From the NCBI GenBank assembly GCA_041300525.1, contig JBGLNJ010000001.1, positions 4,092,001-4,156,000 of the forward strand: a stretch of 64,000 nt of DNA, given 5' to 3'. The stretch's first letter is position 1. The number at the start of each line of letters is the position of its first letter. A model generated the notes under the pieces. That model saw nothing but the letters and a program-made list of their open reading frames with translations, was not told the DNA's origin and did no database searches. Below, one piece after another: positions 60,156 to 64,000 of this stretch. Source of the DNA: JBGLNJ01 sp041300525 (GTDB lineage: Bacteria; Chloroflexota; Anaerolineae; Fen-1058). Made by a program: the position numbers and the translations under genes.

Positions 60156-60227
60156 GTTGCGCCCGACTCGCGCGCACGTGGCGGCGATGCGTTCTTGAAC
60201 TTGTGCGATGTTTTCCGCCAGTCCCAT
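60155..60227 (-). pseudogene. yggS: yggS (PLP homeostasis protein) 5' fragment
   Basis: From an ATG at 60227 the minus strand reads MGLAENIAQVQERIAATCAR followed by VGRNP, the first residues of the YggS/PROSC PLP-binding family. The frame then runs into the MalT-type fragment and stops at 60126. It lies directly downstream of pgeF on the same strand, which is a common gene order. The rest of the gene is lost. Confidence 0.55.
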
Positions 60228-60311
60228 GGCCCGACCTTTTCATCTACGCGGGACACGAAGAAAAAGAAATGTCTCCTTCTTCGTGTTCCTTCGTGCGCTT
60301 CGTGGATACTC

Positions 60312-61094
60312 TTACTCTTTCAAGCCCAGCACCACGCCGAACCGGCCCGTCTTTTTCTCGGCGCGATGCGAGAACCATTCATCTGTGTGGCAAGCCGTGC
60401 AAATGCCGCTGTCTTCCACATCGCCCACGCCGGCCGCCTCCAGTTGTGACTTGACAGCAGCGATCAGGTCGAGATGGATGCTGCCGTCCGGCTGCGGGAC
60501 GACGACGGGAACGCCCGGCGGACAGGCGGCGACGACGCCTTGCGCCAGCTCGCGCCCGAAAGCGTAGCACTCGACCCGGATCGCGGGGCCGATGCCGGCC
60601 CACACGTCACGCGGGCGGCAACCGAACGTCTCTTGCATCGCGCGCACCGTCTTGCCGACGATGCCCGCCGCCACGCCCGGCCACCCGGCGTGCGCGATCG
60701 CGACGACCTCTCGCGCGGCAGCGTGAAACAGCACCGGGACGCAATCGGCAAAGCGCATCGAAAGCATCAGCCCCGGCGTGGCCGAGATCAGCGCGTCCGT
60801 ATCGCGCAGCGCCGTGCCCAGGTGTTGCGGGCCGACGACGGCAACGAGATTGCCGTGGTTCAACCATGCGCTTACGGTTTGCTCTGACTTGAGGCCCACG
60901 GCGGCTAACAAGCGCCGGTTGTTCTCTGTCACGGCCTCCAGGCTATCGCCCGTCGAGCGGCTGAGGTTGAGAAAAGACCACGGCGGCTCGCTCACGCCGC
61001 CATGGCGAGTAAAGAGGCCGTGCACCACATCCGCTCGCCCTGCCAGATGCTCAAATTGGTAAAACACTAACCCATCAACATTGACTCGCTGCAC
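60312..61094 (-). CDS. pgeF: Peptidoglycan editing factor / purine nucleoside phosphorylase, YfiH-laccase-domain family
   Basis: A 260-residue protein of the multicopper-polyphenol-oxidase-like DUF152 family, now known for purine nucleoside phosphorolysis/deamination and removal of misincorporated serine from peptidoglycan precursors. Landmarks are DVVHGLFTRHGGVSEPPW, SMRFADCVPVLFHAAAREV, VVAIAHAGWPGVAAGIVGKT (zinc His) and CTACHTDEWFSHRAEKKTGR with the paired Cys and His ligands. It is full length. It sat upstream of yggS, now truncated. A hairpin with CACGAAG/CTTCGTG arms lies at about 60250-60290. Confidence 0.88.
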   Translation of the reverse strand: MQRVNVDGLVFYQFEHLAGRADVVHGLFTRHGGVSEPPWSFLNLSRSTGDSLEAVTENNRRLLAAVGLKSEQTVSAWLNHGNLVAVVGPQHLGTALRDTDALISATPGLMLSMRFADCVPVLFHAAAREVVAIAHAGWPGVAAGIVGKTVRAMQETFGCRPRDVWAGIGPAIRVECYAFGRELAQGVVAACPPGVPVVVPQPDGSIHLDLIAAVKSQLEAAGVGDVEDSGICTACHTDEWFSHRAEKKTGRFGVVLGLKE

Positions 61095-61114
61095 ACTTGC
61101 TCCAAATCAAGCCA

Positions 61115-62203
61115 TCACATCTGCATGTTCCCCAGCAGACCGCGCGCCATCGCCTCTTCAAACGTGAGCGTCTGCACGTCTTGGGCGAGTTGCTCACCGG
61201 CCGCAATCGTCTCTGCGCTGAACAGGCTATCGAGCTGCTGCACCGACTCTGTGCGTTCGGCAGTTTTGTCCGGTGCATGCTCTTCCACCGGACAAACGTC
61301 CGGCGGGCGCTCTTCCACTGGATGTTTTTCCGGTGGGCGTTCTTCCGCCGGAGGTTGCTGTATGGCGCTGGCGACAATCTTTTCGATCTCGGCAGCCGCC
61401 TTTTTGGCATATACCCACACGGCGCCTTGCTTGACCGATTTCGGCACGACGACGACGAGGAGGAGACGCTGGCTGATCCCGGCCGAGTAAACGGCGACGC
61501 GCTGGCCTTCCAGGTAATTGAGCGCGAACGATTCGCCCTCGCCCAGGAGCGAAGCCATCTGCGTGGTGGTCGAACGGCTTGCTACGACCAGCGCCGCCAG
61601 CGACGGCATGTCCCGCTCGTTAGAGATGCCCTTGGCGGAAATCACGTGTCCGGTTTCTTCAATCAGCAGCACCGACTCGGCGCTCGTCTCGGCGCGCAGC
61701 GCGGATAGCACCTTGTCTATGCCGCCGGCTTCACGCGCGGAAAAGATGAAAATGCGCTTGGGCTGGAGCGCAGTTGTGGCCGGAGCCGCCCAGGCCGTCG
61801 GGACTGCCGCAGCGGTCAGCAACTGCTTTGACCGTCTAAGCTCGCGCTCCGTGACCTGAATCACTTCGTTGACCGAGAACGGTTTCTTGAGATAGTCGGC
61901 CACCCCGCTCCGCATCGCCTCGACGACGCTGTCCATATCGCCAAAGCCGGTGAGGATGACGACCGGCAGCGCAGGGATTTTTTCCTTGATCTTTTTGAGA
62001 AGTTGGATGCCGCTGATGCCGCTCATCTTGAGGTCCGTGATGACGAGGTCCATCGAAGCGGTCTCGAGAATCTGCAACGCGCGCTCGCCGCTTGGCGCAG
62101 TGCGGACCGTGTAACCGGACATGGTCAGCAGGTCGCGCAGCGCCCGGCAGATCGCTTCCGAGTCGTCCACTACCAAGATATTCGCCAAAGGCTCAGCGGC
62201 CAT
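61115..62203 (-). CDS. Response regulator with receiver domain and roadblock/LC7-like domain
   Basis: A 362-residue regulator. The receiver domain (8-125) has the acidic pair VVDDSE, phospho-acceptor Asp57 in LVITDLKMSG, Thr in VVILTGFGD and Lys in DYLKKPFS. Residues about 150-275 resemble a roadblock/LC7 or V4R-like alpha/beta module (IDKVLSALRAETSAESVLLI, MPSLAALVVASRSTTTQMA), which typically binds small GTPases of the MglA type. A Pro/Glu-rich repeat region (EERPPEKHPVEERPPD) and a helical end follow. No histidine kinase or output DNA-binding domain is adjacent, so it probably works by protein contacts. The ribosome region before 62203 contains AGGAGG. Confidence 0.8.
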   Translation of the reverse strand: MAAEPLANILVVDDSEAICRALRDLLTMSGYTVRTAPSGERALQILETASMDLVITDLKMSGISGIQLLKKIKEKIPALPVVILTGFGDMDSVVEAMRSGVADYLKKPFSVNEVIQVTERELRRSKQLLTAAAVPTAWAAPATTALQPKRIFIFSAREAGGIDKVLSALRAETSAESVLLIEETGHVISAKGISNERDMPSLAALVVASRSTTTQMASLLGEGESFALNYLEGQRVAVYSAGISQRLLLVVVVPKSVKQGAVWVYAKKAAAEIEKIVASAIQQPPAEERPPEKHPVEERPPDVCPVEEHAPDKTAERTESVQQLDSLFSAETIAAGEQLAQDVQTLTFEEAMARGLLGNMQM

Positions 62204-62245
62204 TCCTGCCTCCTCCTAAAGATGAAATCGGAAGGATACGGATCG

Positions 62246-62290
62246 TATCCTCTCAATAATCCGGGGCCAGAACCTTCGCAAGGCTCAAAT
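62246..62290. repeat. Copy of a CTCAATAATC-type dispersed sequence
   Basis: CTCAATAATCCGGGGCCAG followed by a TTCGCAAGG run resembles 17911-17950 (CTCAATAATCTGGGGGAAG, then TTGCGAAGG). Both are in intergenic DNA at the edges of gene blocks. The function is not known. Confidence 0.35.
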
Positions 62291-62349
62291 CCCCCCACAT
62301 TATCCCCCAAGCTTGAACACAATGCAAATGCGCCTTATGCCGGAGCGCG

Positions 62350-62379
62350 CAAAAAAAAAGCCGCTCACATGGAGCGGCT
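62350..62379 (-). terminator. Rho-independent terminator of the DUF2085 gene
   Basis: On the minus strand, AGCCGCTC pairs with GAGCGGCT around a 5-base loop and is followed by an unbroken run of at least eight Ts. It lies about 25 bp past the DUF2085 stop. Confidence 0.88.
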
Positions 62380-62405
62380 GGATGATGTGGCAGGGCCGGG
62401 TCGCT

Positions 62406-63116
62406 TCACTTGCGCCGGTCAAGGGAATGTGCTTTGATTGGCGCAGGCGGAGCCAGGCGGGAGATCGAGTTTTCGCGGATCTCGGCAAAGGCGGCTTGCA
62501 AATGCGGGAAGGCGAGCCAGGCGGTGGCCCAACCGAACGCCGCGCCCGTGAGGGTGCGGAGCACCCACGTGCTTTCGCGCGGCATGCCGCCGAGTCCCGG
62601 CAAAAGGTAGCTGATGAACTGGCTGCCGCCGTCGAGTCCCATCGGTATGATGCCGATGAGAACGTAGGCCCAAAACGGAAGCGGCCTGGCCCGCGAACGA
62701 ACTCGGCTGAACACCAGGCCGCTCAACAACAATGTCCCATAAATTGCGAGGTCGCGCTGGCATAGCGCCACCTTGTAGCCCACTTGTTCATTGCCGTTAA
62801 AAGGACTGGGCCAGGGATACAGTGGCAAGTTATTCTCGCCTACGCGGTCTGCCAGTTCTTGAAGCGTGTACGCCGCTTTTTCTCCATACAAAAAGTATGA
62901 CCGTTGTGGCAGCTCGTGGCACAAGGCCCGATAGGTCGTGTAGATGATTCGCGCCGGGAAGGGGTGGCCGGATTTTTCCAACACCGGCGCCAGGAACGGC
63001 AAGCCGGTATACACGGCCAACATGACATTGATAACCGCCAGCCAGTGACGCGAAAGCCATACCGAAATCCGATCCGCAAAGGAAGCCACACGATTCACGC
63101 CAAGATCCGATTCCAC
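62406..63116 (-). CDS. DUF2085 membrane protein
   Basis: A 236-residue integral membrane protein. It contains the first helix (WLAVINVMLAVYTGLPFLAP), the conserved cytoplasmic block IIYTTYRALCHELPQRSYFL typical of DUF2085, CQRDLAIYGTLLLSGLVFSR, and the helix pair LPFWAYVLIGIIPMGLDGGS and TGAAFGWATAWLAFPH. The CHELPQRS and CQRD elements suggest a conserved Cys/His site facing one side. The function of the family is unknown. A terminator follows at once, so it ends its transcript. Confidence 0.82.
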   Translation of the reverse strand: MESDLGVNRVASFADRISVWLSRHWLAVINVMLAVYTGLPFLAPVLEKSGHPFPARIIYTTYRALCHELPQRSYFLYGEKAAYTLQELADRVGENNLPLYPWPSPFNGNEQVGYKVALCQRDLAIYGTLLLSGLVFSRVRSRARPLPFWAYVLIGIIPMGLDGGSQFISYLLPGLGGMPRESTWVLRTLTGAAFGWATAWLAFPHLQAAFAEIRENSISRLAPPAPIKAHSLDRRK

Positions 63117-63202
63117 TCTATTCTCCTGTAAACACGCGCCTCACGTCGGCGCTTTCGGCGGCATCGGGATGCCGCCCTACGATGCCGTCCTATAATGCTG
63201 CC

Positions 63203-63928
63203 CTACGAAGACGCGATTTGGTTGACCGCGCGGCCGCTCAGGTAACCGATGTAGGCCGGGACGAGCGGCAATACGCAGGGCGAGAGGAACGAGAGCAATC
63301 CGGCCAGAAGGGCGACAAAAAACGTCGGCGTGATCGCCGCGCTGCTGCTCGTCACGTCGAAAAAAAGTCCGCGGCTCAATGCCCACCGGCTCAGGCCTTG
63401 AATGGATGGCGCCCACGCCGGAAACGAAAATGCCCAGTCTGCCCCGAACCCTTCGCCGATTTGCGGGACGACGCGCGGCAACGCATCCACCAGCAGCAGT
63501 GCGCCGATGGCGATCAGCAGCACGGCCGTCGTCATCTTGATGGCGGGCATGTGCCGCCGCGCGCGGCGCAAAAGGGCGGTAGCCCGATCCACTGCCAGGC
63601 CCGTCAGCAGGAATGGGAGGCCCAGTCCAAGCGAATAGCCGACGAGCAAGAACACGCCTTGCCCCACGGTGCTCTCGCTCATCCCCAGGGTGAGGATCGC
63701 GCCGAGCGTCGGGCCGACGCAGGGCGTCCAGCCGGCGGAAAAGAACACGCCCATCAGGAACGACGAGAGGTACCCCAGGTCACGCCCGCCGGAGCTTTGG
63801 TAGCGCGTGTCGTATTCCAGGAAGGGAATGTTGATCCACCCGGCCGTCGCCAGCCCAAAGATAACGACGACGATGCCGCCGACGAGCGCGAGCCAACTCC
63901 GCAATTGAAAAAGCCAGCGCCGCGTCAC
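63203..63928 (-). CDS. ccdA: CcdA-type cytochrome c biogenesis membrane protein with its halves in reversed order
   Basis: A 241-residue protein with a GTG start. It opens with what is normally the second half of CcdA: LFQLRSWLALVGGIVVVIFG, LGYLSSFLMGVFFSAGWTPC and VGPTLGAILTLGMS with its Cys, then LLLVGYSLGLGLPFLLTGLA-type helices. Only afterwards comes the normal N-terminal half: TPTFFVALLAGLLSFLSPC and VLPLVPAYIGYLSGRAVNQI. Both redox Cys are present but the order is permuted. It may come from a tandem duplication with flanking deletions or from a mis-join. A disulfide-transfer role (electrons to periplasmic thioredoxins) holds for the family. Confidence 0.75.
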   Translation of the reverse strand: MTRRWLFQLRSWLALVGGIVVVIFGLATAGWINIPFLEYDTRYQSSGGRDLGYLSSFLMGVFFSAGWTPCVGPTLGAILTLGMSESTVGQGVFLLVGYSLGLGLPFLLTGLAVDRATALLRRARRHMPAIKMTTAVLLIAIGALLLVDALPRVVPQIGEGFGADWAFSFPAWAPSIQGLSRWALSRGLFFDVTSSSAAITPTFFVALLAGLLSFLSPCVLPLVPAYIGYLSGRAVNQIASS

Positions 63929-64000
63929 GCACTGCGGTTGAATTAGGCCCTAATTTGTTGGAAACGCACAATGGCCGTACTGGAGCCGCAAGCTCCCGTA

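Noticed and set aside
1..64000. tRNA, rRNA or tmRNA genes
   Set aside because: I looked in the intergenic stretches and saw no cloverleaf, TTCGA-type T-loop context or rRNA core sequence.

Overview
The window is GC-rich and densely coded. It looks like a bacterial chromosome, most plausibly a Chloroflexota (Anaerolineae-like) member. That is an inference from several signs together: a serine hydroxymethyltransferase-GcvT fusion, an archaeal-type IMP cyclohydrolase (PurO) next to a purC tail, a topoisomerase I with an N-terminal zinc-finger extension, a SbsA-Ig/alpha-2-macroglobulin-like lipoprotein, PA14/golvesin-type surface domains, and ArnT/YfhO-type membrane glycosyltransferases. No rRNA, tRNA or CRISPR array was recognised.

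Layout. 0.1-3.1 kb: two abutting insertion sequences (IS4/ISH3-like, then IS1182-like). 3.1-7.5 kb: purC tail, purO, a metallo-hydrolase, a trans-sulfuration PLP enzyme and a PHP phosphoesterase, then remnants of a HAD hydrolase and a GlnQ-type ATPase. 7.6-9.1 kb: a trio of zinc-ribbon and histone-H1-like proteins. 9.2-14.6 kb (minus strand): YbaK deacylase and an L,D-transpeptidase, then a 2-oxoacid dehydrogenase operon (E1 beta, SDR, TIM-barrel isomerase, E2). 14.7-23.9 kb: the SHMT-GcvT fusion, a DUF7282-like protein, a MacA/MacB-type exporter and an acyl-CoA ligase. 24.2-30.4 kb: Tat-exported L,D-transpeptidase, PspC protein, a probable diversity-generating retroelement (DGR) remnant (TPR-TM-FGE variable protein plus the first residues of a reverse transcriptase), and large surface-protein remnants. 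30.6-41 kb: a GAF/PAS sensor fused to a glycosidase-like domain, two membrane glycosyltransferases, and two GNAT-like paralogues flanking DegV. 41-46.2 kb: a recombination island (two truncated large serine recombinases, an integron-type integrase, an att-like site and a nested palindrome). 46.3-54.2 kb: molybdenum hydroxylase, GNAT, DapA-type aldolase, hydroxyacid dehydrogenase, Gfo/Idh/MocA dehydrogenase and a broken topA. 54.2-64 kb: a lower-GC Nudix/membrane-effector pair, three aldo/keto reductases, remnants of a MalT-type regulator and yggS, pgeF, a REC-roadblock regulator, a DUF2085 protein and a CcdA-like protein whose halves are in reversed order.

Two patterns cut across the whole window. 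First, about every 3-4 kb a gene stops abruptly inside a conserved domain and a different gene, or a later part of the same gene, begins. These junctions are often in frame, and most are explained by simple collinear deletions. They are either genuine genome decay or collapsed assembly gaps. Second, short palindromic repeats of a few families, several with lengths divisible by three, sit inside coding sequences and appear to be translated, as Rickettsia palindromic elements are. One of them puts a stop codon into topA.

The most biologically interesting locus is the DGR-like variable protein at 26.1-27.9 kb. The zinc-ribbon/H1-like trio, the integron-type integrase with its att-like palindrome, and the Nudix/membrane-effector pair are the next candidates.
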